Assembly: GCF_042653925.1 (NCBI RefSeq)
Contig: NZ_JBHSFQ010000010.1
Span: forward strand, 62,001-126,000
Source of the DNA: Nocardiopsis_B mangrovi
GTDB lineage: Bacteria; Actinomycetota; Actinomycetes; Streptosporangiales; Streptosporangiaceae
DNA length: 64,000 nucleotides
Reading direction: 5' to 3'
Shown: positions 33,978 through 42,227 of the stretch, in pieces
How the letters are laid out: every line of letters begins with the position of its first letter
Numbering within the stretch: the first letter of the stretch is position 1
Notes under the pieces: model-generated
Databases searched by the model: none
What the model was told of the DNA's origin: nothing
Seen by the model: only the letters and a program-made list of their open reading frames with translations
Program-made: the position numbers and the translations under genes

Positions 33978-34793
33978 TCACCGATCGGCCCGCGCGCCGC
34001 CGGCGGGCCGCACCGGGGCCCCGGAGGGGGCTTCCGGGTTCTCCGGAGCGGCCGTGGGATCGCGGTCGATCTCGTTGACGACCTCGAACCGCTCCGCCGA
34101 CACCCGGGTGTCGTTCACCTCCAGGGCGCGGCCGTCGGCGCCGCGCGTGATGCGGGTGATGCGCAGGACCGGCACCCCGGGGGGCAGGCCGAGCCGCCGG
34201 GCCTCGTCGGGCGACGGCATGCGGGCGGACACCGCCTCCTCCCATCTGAGCGGGCCGTAGCCGGCGTCCTCCATCCGGTCGTAGATCCCGCCCGGCCCGG
34301 TGTCGGGCTCGGCGAGGACGGGGAGCGCGTCGACCGCCGTCGGCGCGAGATAGGACGTCGCGAGCTGGGTGACGTCCCCGCTGTCGGGGTCGCCCATCAC
34401 GCGGGAGCGGGTCACGACCTCTGCGGCGGGGGCGAGGTCCAGGGCGCGGGCGACATCGGCGGGGGCCGGGGCGCGGCCGACGGCGGGGGGTTCGAGCGGG
34501 CGCCAGCCCTGTGCCGCGGTGTCGAAGTAGTAGCCGATCGCGTCGCGGTGGACCCGGCGGGAGCGCGGGATGCGCCGGCGGGTGGGCGGCCGCCGGACGA
34601 CGGTTCCGCGCCGGCGTACCTTCTCGACCAGCCCTTCCTTCTCCAAGGCGGCGACGGCCTGGCGGACGGTGGTGCGCGAGGTGCGGTAGCGCTCTTGGAG
34701 GTCGGTCTCGCGGGGGAGGACGTCGCCGGGCGCGACCTCCCCGCCGGCGATGGCGGCTCGTAGCTCATGGGCGATCTCGTGCCAGCGTGCCAT
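33978..34793 (-). CDS. GntR/HutC-family regulator with UTRA ligand domain
   Basis: 271 residues. The N-terminal winged helix shows PRETDLQERYRTSRTTVRQAV and EKEGLVEKVRRRGTVV. The UTRA domain (about 85-240) includes VMGDPDSGDVTQLATSYLAP, RWEEAVSARMPSPDEA, GVPVLRITRITRGADG and EVNDTRVSAERFEV. UTRA domains bind sugars, amines or small acids. The perfect palindrome 47 bases upstream is its probable operator, shared with the divergent gene at 34908. Confidence 0.9.
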   Translation of the reverse strand: MARWHEIAHELRAAIAGGEVAPGDVLPRETDLQERYRTSRTTVRQAVAALEKEGLVEKVRRRGTVVRRPPTRRRIPRSRRVHRDAIGYYFDTAAQGWRPLEPPAVGRAPAPADVARALDLAPAAEVVTRSRVMGDPDSGDVTQLATSYLAPTAVDALPVLAEPDTGPGGIYDRMEDAGYGPLRWEEAVSARMPSPDEARRLGLPPGVPVLRITRITRGADGRALEVNDTRVSAERFEVVNEIDRDPTAAPENPEAPSGAPVRPAGGARADR

Positions 34794-34840
34794 GCGGATC
34801 CTCCTGGCGGGTGGGGGTTCGCCTGGTGTGGCCCACAGGG

Positions 34841-34854
34841 TAGGTCATGACCTA
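34841..34854. promoter_or_regulatory. Palindromic operator for the GntR regulator
   Basis: TAGGTCATGACCTA is a perfect 14-bp palindrome midway between the divergent GntR gene and the gene at 34908. HutC-type GntR proteins bind such dyads. Confidence 0.6.
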
Positions 34855-34907
34855 TTGACGGATGTTCCGGGGTGGTTCACCCTGAATAGATCACTACCTA
34901 ACAGTGA

Positions 34908-35615
34908 GTGAGTGCATGGGTGATCATGGTGAGGATCGTCCGGCGCGGTGCCGCCGACCTCGACCTCTATACCCGCCTCGGCGTCGCCGGGTTCGGCCCG
35001 TGGGCCGGTGCCGGCGAGCTCGGCCGGTTACTCGCGGCGATCGGGCTCCGCCGGCCCGGGCCCGCCGCCGATCCGCACCGCGAACTCCCCGGGATCGCCG
35101 CGGTCGCCGCCGATCCCGTGGTGGCCGGTGCGGCGCGCGGCGTTCTGGGTGCCGACCTCGACATCGAGGCATCGCGGCTCATCGTCGTGCCGCCCGGTGG
35201 CGCCGATTCCCCTCCGCGGCGAAATCGACGCGCCGACCTCGTGGAGTTCGACCCCCGTCGCACGGTCACCCTGTGGCTCGCGCTCACCCCCGCCACCGCG
35301 CGCACCTGGTGCCCGCACATCGCCCCGGGGTCGCACCGCGGCTCCGGCCCCGCCCCCGGCGGCGCGGCGGCGCGCGGCCCGGCCCGGCCGACGGCGGTGC
35401 TCGACCCCGCGGCGCCGGCCCGGTGGGAGCCCGTCCCCATGGCGGCCGGCCACGGCCTGCTCATCGACCCCCGCCTGGTCCGGCGCGTCCCGCCCAACCG
35501 CGGGCGGGCCCCGGCGGTGGCGCTGGCCATCCGCTACACCGCCCCCGGCGGCTGCACCATGCGCGACGGCACCGCTCCCGCCCACCTCGTTCCGGTCCCC
35601 TCTCCCTACCAGTGA
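34908..35615 (+). CDS. Protein with weak PhyH-type dioxygenase resemblance
   Basis: 235 residues. The central part reads TVTLWLALTPATARTWCPHIAPGSHRG and later GHGLLIDPRLVRRVPPNRGRAPAVALAIRY, which follow the pattern of phytanoyl-CoA dioxygenase-like enzymes (WxAL, xPGSH, GDxxxF, RxSxPN). The usual HxD iron motif is not visible, so catalysis is doubtful. GTG 34908 or ATG 34926 may start it. Divergent from the GntR/UTRA gene and probably its target. Confidence 0.45.
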   Translation: MSAWVIMVRIVRRGAADLDLYTRLGVAGFGPWAGAGELGRLLAAIGLRRPGPAADPHRELPGIAAVAADPVVAGAARGVLGADLDIEASRLIVVPPGGADSPPRRNRRADLVEFDPRRTVTLWLALTPATARTWCPHIAPGSHRGSGPAPGGAAARGPARPTAVLDPAAPARWEPVPMAAGHGLLIDPRLVRRVPPNRGRAPAVALAIRYTAPGGCTMRDGTAPAHLVPVPSPYQ

Positions 35616-36065
35616 TCCGCGCGCCCGCCCGCTGATTCCCTGGCGTGCTCGCCGATGCAATGACGGGGTGGGTTTCGGTCCGCCGGACGGCGGCCGCGGC
35701 CGGCCGGCGGGGAGTGGGCGCGCGTCGAAGCGGGAAGAACCGGATGGAGGTCCGGCACCGCCGGGCGAAGCTGTGACGCCGTCCGGGGTGGTGGTGTGGT
35801 GGGGGACCGGGCTCGTGTGGCCCTCGTGCCCGGGTGTGCGCAATGGGAACCGGGAAAGCTCCGATTTTCCTCCCCGAAGTCGATCACCTGCGAAGATGTG
35901 ATCGTCCTCAAAGAGGTAAGCGCACAATTCCCGGAGCGGACAGGGCTCGACGGGGTAGTGTCGGACGTGTCGGTGGCCGATCGGTGGTGCCATGTCCGCA
36001 AGCAATTGCATGGCGGGTTTTGCATTCCACCGGTCGCGGTCAGTGGACAGCCATGGAGGTGGAGC
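35616..36065. promoter_or_regulatory. 450-bp non-coding stretch with two inverted repeats
   Basis: Two dyads are visible: CGATCAC (35881) with GTGATCG (35898), spacing ten; and GCCATG (35989) with CATGGC (36009), spacing fourteen, partly enclosing AT-rich bases. They lie ahead of the small-gene run at 36066 and may be operators. I see no credible gene. Confidence 0.4.
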
Positions 36066-36332
36066 ATGCCCCGTCCCATCACCTATCCCGGCGATCAGTG
36101 CGATGCGACCGATCGGTACCGGATCCGGCGGCATCGGCTCGACACCCCTGTCGGGGAGGTCGCCGTCAGCATCATCACCGACCAGGAGGCCGACAGCGGC
36201 GGGGTCAGCGCCGCGGAGGCCGACCGGATGGTCGACGACGCACTGCGCAGCATCCGGACCCAGACCGCGGTCTTCGCGCAGGCCGAGCTGGAACGCGCGA
36301 ACCGGTTCAGCGCGACGGTCGGCGGATGGTAG
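36066..36332 (+). CDS. 88-residue protein of unknown function
   Basis: ATG 36066 has GGAGG about seven bases upstream. It reads MPRPITYPGDQCDATDRYRI, VGEVAVSIITDQEADSG, then a helix AAEADRMVDDALRSIR. Soluble, no family recognised. First of three consecutive small genes of unknown function. Confidence 0.6.
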   Translation: MPRPITYPGDQCDATDRYRIRRHRLDTPVGEVAVSIITDQEADSGGVSAAEADRMVDDALRSIRTQTAVFAQAELERANRFSATVGGW

Positions 36333-36470
36333 TCCCGGGGGCCGGTTCCGGACGCGGAACCGCGTTGCCGGCCCCCAGCCGGTGCACACCCGCAGTGCGC
36401 ACACCGTGACCGGGACCGCTCCCCGTTCACGGTGATCGTTCCACCACCCCATGCTCCCGGGAGGGGACCC

Positions 36471-36821
36471 GTGCCACACATGCGGCTGCAACGCTCGGCC
36501 TACTGGACGCCGCCCCTGTCGATCACCCTGGGCAGCCTGCCGCGGAGGACCCCCTTCATCCTCGCCAAGCGGCCAGGGGGCTACCTCATCGTCATCAGCG
36601 ACGGCATCACCTTCGGCGAACTCGAACACGCCTACATGAACACGCTGCGCGGACCGGTGCGCGGCCTGCTGTACGCCGCGTGCGGGGTGCCCGACCCGGC
36701 GATCGACCCCGACGGCTACGAGAGAGCCCGATGGTGGGACCTCGACCAGGTCGTCGACTGGGAGACCATCGCGGGGCTCGAAGAGCTCGGCCGGATCGCG
36801 CGGTGGCCGCACCGCTGCTGA
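36471..36821 (+). CDS. 116-residue protein of unknown function
   Basis: GTG 36471 has CGGGAGGGG upstream. It reads VPHMRLQRSAYWTPPLSITLG, FILAKRPGGYLIVISDG, then GVPDPAIDPDGYERARWWDL and a helical end. No membrane helix or signal. Second of the three-gene run. Confidence 0.6.
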   Translation: MPHMRLQRSAYWTPPLSITLGSLPRRTPFILAKRPGGYLIVISDGITFGELEHAYMNTLRGPVRGLLYAACGVPDPAIDPDGYERARWWDLDQVVDWETIAGLEELGRIARWPHRC

Positions 36822-36951
36822 CCCGGCTCCCGCTCCCCGTGCCCGCCTCCGGGGGCATGCGCGCCCGCGATCCGGGAAATGACGGTCTGCGGCGGCGCGG
36901 AACGAGACGGGCCGCCGCATCCCCCGACCGCGATCCCGGAAAGGCGGACGC

Positions 36952-37419
36952 ATGGCCGTACGCGTGTGCTCCCTGATCGTCGAAACCCCGCAGACCATCC
37001 CCGCGGATGGCGCCTACCACCTGCTGCGCTTCCCCTACTCCGGGGAGTCCTCCGATGCGCACCGCATGCACCAGCCCGGCCAGCCCGACGGCGTCGACTC
37101 GGAGTTCCCCGACCCCCGCTCCGGCCTGATCTGGCCCGCGGTCTCGGGCTGGGGGGAGCTGAAGGCGCTCGTGTACTGGGATACGGGCGACTACACCGAG
37201 GTCCGCGACCGCTTCGTGCGCGACCCGCTCGACATCGCCACCGGCGCCGATTCCACCTGCACCGAGGACCACCGGGCGACCCCGGGCGGCCAGTACCGCG
37301 CGAAGTCGTGGGGTATCTTCGTCGGGCCCGAGACCCCGCTGGGGGTGATGGTGCGGCACAACGGAACGTCGCCGGTGACCGTCACCCAGGCCCAGTTCAA
37401 GCTGGCGATCCTGACCTGA
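36952..37419 (+). CDS. 155-residue beta-rich protein of unknown function
   Basis: It reads MAVRVCSLIVETPQTIPADG, YHLLRFPYSGESSDAHRMHQ, SGLIWPAVSGWGELKALVYW, and ends GVMVRHNGTSPVTVTQAQFK. The many short beta-like segments suggest a sandwich fold, possibly a phage- or contractile-injection-related small protein, but I cannot assign it. AAGG lies upstream of ATG. It is followed by a terminator, so the three genes probably form one unit. Confidence 0.6.
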   Translation: MAVRVCSLIVETPQTIPADGAYHLLRFPYSGESSDAHRMHQPGQPDGVDSEFPDPRSGLIWPAVSGWGELKALVYWDTGDYTEVRDRFVRDPLDIATGADSTCTEDHRATPGGQYRAKSWGIFVGPETPLGVMVRHNGTSPVTVTQAQFKLAILT

Positions 37420-37424
37420 CGGGG

Positions 37425-37446
37425 GCCCGGCCCCGCCGGGCCGGGC
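37425..37446 (+). terminator. Hairpin terminator of the small-gene run
   Basis: GCCCGGCCC (37425-37433) pairs with GGGCCGGGC (37438-37446) across a 4-nt loop, five bases after the stop at 37419. Confidence 0.6.
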
Positions 37447-37597
37447 GGACCACCCGGCCCGCCGGGCCGGGCCGCCGGTTTCGGTCCGACCCGAGTCGGC
37501 TATCGGGTGCGTCCGCAGACGGGGTCGGGGTGAGATCCCCTGAGCAGCGGGTATCCGGCGATGGGGGAGTCCGGGCAGGGGTGCAGAGGAGGGGCGT

Positions 37598-38620
37598 GTG
37601 CTGGACGGCGATTGGCTCGCGGAGACCGGATCGGAGATCCGCGGCGTCCTCAAGGTGATGGTCGACGCCGGCTGGCTCCCCGGGGGGACCGCCGTCGTCG
37701 GCACCGGGAGCATGTGGGAGTTCATCGCCGTTGGGCGGACCGGCGACGACCCGCAGGCGGGCCCCGCGGCACCCGATGTGCACTACGACGTCGCCAGCCT
37801 CACCAAGGTCATGGCGACCTGGCCGCTGGTGGGGCGCGCGGTCGACGGCGGCCTGCTCGACCTCGACGCCCCCCTCGAGGAGTACGTTTCCGGCGGACCG
37901 TATCCCGGCGGCACGGTCACCGCCCGGCAGATCCTCACCCACACCTCGCGGCTCAACCCCGTCACCTGGCTGGAACGCTACGTCGGCACCGAGCAGGACC
38001 TCGCCGAGGCCATCCTCTCCGAACCGCTCGACGAAGAGGGCTACCGCTACATCGACCGCGGGTTCATCCTGCTCGGCCTGGTGATCGAGCGGCTGTTCGG
38101 CGCCCCGCTGGACCGGCTGGCCGGCGACCTGTGGGCCGAGAGCGGCATGGTCGCCACCTCCTACGGCCCCTTGGCCCGGTCGCCGATGGTGGCGCCGACC
38201 GAGCGCCGCATCCCCGGCGCCGCGCCCGCGTGGGGCGTCGTGCACGACGAGGCGGCGGCGCTCATGGGCGGGGTCGCCGGCCACGCCGGCGTGTTCAGTA
38301 CAGCCATCGACCTGGGGGTCTACGCACGCGAGCTGATCCGCGCGCACGCCGAGGGCGACGCCCTCGGGCTGTCGGCGGGGTTCGTCCGGCAGAGCTGGAC
38401 GGCGCAGGTCCCGGTCGAGGAGCGCTACGCGCGCGGCCTGGCCTGGCTGGTGACCGACGACGGGCTGGTCTACCACAACGGCTACACCGGGGTCAGCCTC
38501 TATATGCACCCGGAGACCGGCCGTTATGTGGGCCTGCTGACCAACGCCGTGCATTTCGGCCGGCGCAGAACCGGGCTGTTCGATCTGCGCGCCGCCGTGC
38601 GCGCGTCGTTCGGCGATTAG
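37598..38620 (+). CDS. Beta-lactamase-family serine hydrolase (class C/DD-peptidase type)
   Basis: 340 residues, no signal peptide, so probably cytosolic. SxxK is DVASLTKVMATW (Ser about 66). The YxN position reads YRYIDRGFI, so Tyr is present but Asn is replaced by Asp. The third motif is HNGYTGVSLYM, an H-x-G form common in esterase-type members. It likely hydrolyses an ester or peptide rather than beta-lactams. It starts at GTG 37598 with GAGGAGGGG upstream. The 3' end overlaps the stop of the convergent otsB by four bases. Confidence 0.85.
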   Translation: MLDGDWLAETGSEIRGVLKVMVDAGWLPGGTAVVGTGSMWEFIAVGRTGDDPQAGPAAPDVHYDVASLTKVMATWPLVGRAVDGGLLDLDAPLEEYVSGGPYPGGTVTARQILTHTSRLNPVTWLERYVGTEQDLAEAILSEPLDEEGYRYIDRGFILLGLVIERLFGAPLDRLAGDLWAESGMVATSYGPLARSPMVAPTERRIPGAAPAWGVVHDEAAALMGGVAGHAGVFSTAIDLGVYARELIRAHAEGDALGLSAGFVRQSWTAQVPVEERYARGLAWLVTDDGLVYHNGYTGVSLYMHPETGRYVGLLTNAVHFGRRRTGLFDLRAAVRASFGD

Positions 38621-39447
38621 CGCCCGGCGCCGGGCTGGAGCTCGGCGCGGAGCGACCGGAGCAGGCCGGCGACCCCCTCGGGGCCGTCGACCACGAGGTC
38701 GGCGCGGTCGGCCAGCGCCGTGACCTCGTCGGACCCGCTGCACACGGTCAGCCCCGGAACCCCGCGCTCGCGCAGGGAGGCGACGGCGTCGAACGCGGCG
38801 AGGTCGCCGAGGTCGTCGCCGGCGTAGAGCACCGCTGTGGCGCTGCGGTCGGCGACGAGCGCGGTGAGGGCCGCCCCCTTGTCCATGCCCGGCGGCCGGA
38901 GCTCGATCACCATCCGGCCCGGCTCCACCACGAGCCCCGCCCGGTGGGCGAGGTCGGCGAGCGGGCCGCGCAGGGTGCCGAGCACGGTGTCGGGGTCGGG
39001 GGTGCGGCGGGTGTGCACGGCCACGGCGTGCTCCTTGTCCTCGACCCAGGTGCCCGAGGGGGCGCCCACGCGGTCGAGGAGCCCGGGGAGCTCGGCGCGG
39101 ACCAGGTCGATGCCGGGCGGCCCGCCGGGCGACGTGAGCCGGCCGTCCTCCCAGCGCTCGCGGCCGTAGTGGCCCAGCACCACCACGCCGCCGATCCGGT
39201 CGAGGCCGCCGTACTCCACCGCGGCGGCGGCCGGCCGCCCGGTGATGACCGCCACCGTTCCGACCAGCGACGACAGGGCCGCGAGGGCGTCGGTGACGCC
39301 CGGTAGGGCACGGGCGTCGCGGGGGTCGGGGACGATCGGCGCCAGGGTGCCGTCGAAGTCGAAGGCCAGGAGCGCGCCCGAAGGCCGCTCCACGATCCGG
39401 TCCAGCGCGGCGGAGGCCGCGCCGGACCGGGGTGCGGGCAGAGGCAT
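38617..39447 (-). CDS. otsB: Trehalose-6-phosphate phosphatase
   Basis: 276 residues, HAD superfamily. Motif I is LLAFDFDGTLAPI (two Asp), motif II VAVITGRP, motif III around MDKGAALTAL (Lys), and motif IV LYAGDDLGDLAAF (Asp-Asp). It dephosphorylates trehalose 6-phosphate to trehalose. Its partner otsA is 2.8 kb away on the same strand, separated by the DUF3263 gene and the mycosin-like and GrpB genes, which run the other way. Confidence 0.94.
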   Translation of the reverse strand: MPLPAPRSGAASAALDRIVERPSGALLAFDFDGTLAPIVPDPRDARALPGVTDALAALSSLVGTVAVITGRPAAAAVEYGGLDRIGGVVVLGHYGRERWEDGRLTSPGGPPGIDLVRAELPGLLDRVGAPSGTWVEDKEHAVAVHTRRTPDPDTVLGTLRGPLADLAHRAGLVVEPGRMVIELRPPGMDKGAALTALVADRSATAVLYAGDDLGDLAAFDAVASLRERGVPGLTVCSGSDEVTALADRADLVVDGPEGVAGLLRSLRAELQPGAGR

Positions 39448-39552
39448 GGGTGGATGTCTCTCGCTCGGTTGGTATATCCGCTCGTGCGCGTATGTGTCTG
39501 CTATGCCCTCGTTGCGGGTCGCGGGGCGGCGGCTGCCGGGTCCCGTGGCGCG

Positions 39553-39876
39553 CTAAAGCTGGATACCCAGCCGGCGGGCGGTGCGCTGGCGTCGCCTGGC
39601 GGCGCGCAGGCGGCGGAGTCGTTTGACGGTCATGGGGTCGAAGGCGAGTGCTTCAGGACGGTCGACGAGACCGTTGAGCAGCTGGTAATAGCGGGTGGGG
39701 GAGAGGCCGAACTCGTCGCGGATCGCCTGCTCCTTGGAGCCCTCGAACTTCCACCACTGGCGTTCGAAGGCCAGGATGCGCTGTTCGCGGTCTTCGAGGC
39801 CGGTTTCCTGTGCGGATGTCACCGCATCCGCGGAGAAATCGGACGGTTCTCGATCAAATAGCCCGGGATCTGACAC
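39553..39876 (-). CDS. DUF3263 protein, putative DNA-binding
   Basis: 107 residues with an EDREQRILAFERQWWKFEGS helix followed by KEQAIRDEFGLSPTRYYQLLN, which looks like a helix-turn-helix, and a basic tail RLRRLRAARRRQRTARRLG. This matches the actinobacterial DUF3263 family, which lies near otsB in many genomes. Function unknown. Confidence 0.85.
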   Translation of the reverse strand: MSDPGLFDREPSDFSADAVTSAQETGLEDREQRILAFERQWWKFEGSKEQAIRDEFGLSPTRYYQLLNGLVDRPEALAFDPMTVKRLRRLRAARRRQRTARRLGIQL

Positions 39877-40131
39877 TGGGCGCCTCCTCGTCCGGATTGG
39901 CGCGACTCATGGTAGCGACTCGGCGGGGGCGCTGAGGAGAAGTAGCAGGAGGATCGCCCCCCGCGGTTAGAGTTACCTGTCCTCGTGTCCCGCCGCCGGC
40001 GCACGCCCCCGACAGTGGATCACCCAATGCGGCGGTACATGCGAGAATGGCCCGCGTTCGCGCCTGGACGGCCTGGTCGGGGCCGCACTGTATTCGACAT
40101 TGACGACGATACGTCACGGGGGTCCACCGCC

Positions 40132-41436
40132 ATGCGCACATCCGCAGCCGGGACGCGTCCCGCACGGGCCGCGGGGGCGGCCGCGGCGGCCGCGGCCCTC
40201 GCCGTCGTACTCGCCCCGCCCGCGGCCGGCGACACCGGCGCCGAGCTGCGCGTCGACCAGTGGGGCATGGCCGCGGTCGGCGCCGCCGATCCGGCCGGGG
40301 AGACCCCCGGGGAGGGGATCACGATCGCCGTCCTCGGCAGCGGAGTCGACGACGGCCACCCCGACCTACGCGACACCGTCACCATCGGTCGCGATTTCAC
40401 CGGACAGGACCGCGCCCCGGGGGACGACGGCTACGGCGGTTCCACCGGGACGGCGGGCATCATCGCGGCCAGCGGGCACGGGCGCGAGTTCACGGGCGGC
40501 ATCATCGGGGTCGCCCCGGCCGCCGACATCCTGTCGGTGCGGGTCGAGCCCGGTGCCGGCGACCCCGACCCGGGGGCGGTCGACACCGCCGCCGCTCTCG
40601 CCGACGGCATCCGCTACGCGGCGGGCGAGGGCGTGCAGGTCATCACCCTCCCCGAGAGCGCCGCCGACGGCGCCGCGGCCGACCCCGGCGTGCAGGAGGC
40701 GATCGACACCGTCGCCCGCCGGGGCGTGCTGGTGGTCGTCCCCGCCGCCGGCTCGGGCGCGGCGGCCCCCGCGGCCGCGACCGGCGACACCGCGGGGGGC
40801 GGCGCCGACGAGGACGGCTCCGGCCCGGGCCCCGTTCTGACCGTCGGCGCGTTCGACGAGGACCTGCTGCTCACCGCCGATTCCCCGCGCAGCGACTCCG
40901 TGACCCTCGCCGCACCGGGTGCGGGCGTCGAGGTCCTGGAGGCAGGGGAGGGCTACACGACCGCGGACGGCACCGGCCCCGCCGCCGCGTTCGTCGCCGG
41001 GGCGGCGGCGCTCGTCCGCGCTGAGCACCCCCAGCTGCTGCCCGGCCAGGTGGCGGGCGCGCTGATCGAGGGCGCGGCCGCGCCCTCCGACGGCGGCGGC
41101 CCCGGATACGGCGCGGGATTGCTCGACGTGCCCGGTGCGCTGGAAGCGGCGGGCACGACGGCCGAGGACATCCCCCTCTACGACGAAGACCTGGCCGCCG
41201 CGGCCGACGACCCCTTCCTCCCACCGTGGGCGATGTGGACGGGGGCGGCCGTGCTGGCGCTCCTGCTGGCCGCGACCGCGACCCTCCTGGTCCGCCGCTC
41301 GACCGCCGACCCCTATGGGCTGTCGTCGCGGCGGCGCCGGGCCGAGGCCGGGGCGGCCGCCGATACCGGATCCGGCCCGCAGGCGGCCGCCCCCCGCGGG
41401 CACCGCCGCCGCGGCGGGTCCCGGCGCAAGCGCTGA
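40132..41436 (+). CDS. Mycosin-like subtilase pseudo-protease lacking its catalytic residues
   Basis: 434 residues with mycosin topology: signal peptide (about 1-33), a subtilisin fold, and a C-terminal membrane anchor (PPWAMWTGAAVLALLLAATA) with an Arg-rich tail. All active-site residues are changed. The Asp motif reads AVLGSGVDDG (Gly69 for Asp), the His motif YGGSTGTAGIIAA (Gly103 for His), the oxyanion Asn motif PAAGSG (Ser208), and the Ser motif GTGPAAAFVAG (Gly282 for Ser). It is intact as a gene. It may be a structural or binding component; no type VII secretion genes are in the window. Confidence 0.88.
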   Translation: MRTSAAGTRPARAAGAAAAAAALAVVLAPPAAGDTGAELRVDQWGMAAVGAADPAGETPGEGITIAVLGSGVDDGHPDLRDTVTIGRDFTGQDRAPGDDGYGGSTGTAGIIAASGHGREFTGGIIGVAPAADILSVRVEPGAGDPDPGAVDTAAALADGIRYAAGEGVQVITLPESAADGAAADPGVQEAIDTVARRGVLVVVPAAGSGAAAPAAATGDTAGGGADEDGSGPGPVLTVGAFDEDLLLTADSPRSDSVTLAAPGAGVEVLEAGEGYTTADGTGPAAAFVAGAAALVRAEHPQLLPGQVAGALIEGAAAPSDGGGPGYGAGLLDVPGALEAAGTTAEDIPLYDEDLAAAADDPFLPPWAMWTGAAVLALLLAATATLLVRRSTADPYGLSSRRRRAEAGAAADTGSGPQAAAPRGHRRRGGSRRKR

Positions 41437-41581
41437 GCCTCTGCCCCGCCCCGCCCCGCCCCGGCGCGTCCCGGCCGGATCGCCGCCGTTTCGCCAGGGG
41501 ACACCGGGACCGGCCGCCGCGTCGGGAGCCGGTGCGGCAAGGGCTTGACGGAGGGGCCGCCGGGCGAAAAGCTTGTCCGAT

Positions 41582-42148
41582 ATGTCCCCCAGTGATTCCC
41601 TGCCCCTCCGCGGCCAGGACCGCGCCGCCCGGCCCCTGGTCGGCCGGCGGCTGGTCGACGGCCGCGTGCCCGTCGCGGATTACGACGCCAAATGGCCCTT
41701 CCTCTTCCTCCGCGAAGCCGGGCGCATCCGCAAAGCACTCGGCGAAGCCGTGCTCGACCTCCAGCACGTCGGCTCGACCGCGGTCCCCGGGCTCACCGCC
41801 ACGCCGTGCGTGGACCTGCTGCTGCTGGTCGCCCATCCCGCCGACGAGGACGCCTACCTGCCGCCCCTGGCCGGCGCCGGGTACACGCTGGTCGACCGCG
41901 ACACCGGCGGCGACGGTCGCCGGCTGTTCAAGGGCCCCGACGTCAACATCGACCTGCACGTGCTCGGGGCCGGCTCGGCCGAGGCCGCCCGCATGCTGCG
42001 CTTCCGCGACCACCTGCGCACCCACCCCGGCGACCACGAGCTCTACGCCGCCGCCAAGCGCGGGCTCGCCGAGCGGCGGTGGGAGAGCGTGCAGGACTAC
42101 GCCGACGCGAAGTCGCCGGTCATCGACGACATCATGTCGCGGTCCTGA
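41582..42148 (+). CDS. GrpB family protein (nucleotidyltransferase-like fold)
   Basis: 188 residues. VADYDAKWPFLFLREAGRIRKAL, LQHVGSTAVPGLTATPCVDL and NIDLHVLGAGSAEAARMLRF are family hallmarks. GrpB proteins resemble minimal nucleotidyltransferases (GS and DxD-like motifs), often fused to CoaE in actinobacteria. Stand-alone here. Biochemical role not established. Confidence 0.88.
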   Translation: MSPSDSLPLRGQDRAARPLVGRRLVDGRVPVADYDAKWPFLFLREAGRIRKALGEAVLDLQHVGSTAVPGLTATPCVDLLLLVAHPADEDAYLPPLAGAGYTLVDRDTGGDGRRLFKGPDVNIDLHVLGAGSAEAARMLRFRDHLRTHPGDHELYAAAKRGLAERRWESVQDYADAKSPVIDDIMSRS

Positions 42149-42227
42149 CCCCTTCGCGCGCGGTGTCCGGCGCCGCCGACGGCCCCGCGCGGGGCCATCG
42201 GGGGGGGCCGGAGCCGGCACGGACACG

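Noticed and set aside
37598..38620. A resistance beta-lactamase controlled by the BlaI pair
   Set aside because: No signal peptide, changed YxN motif and 30 kb distance; it is better called a general serine hydrolase.
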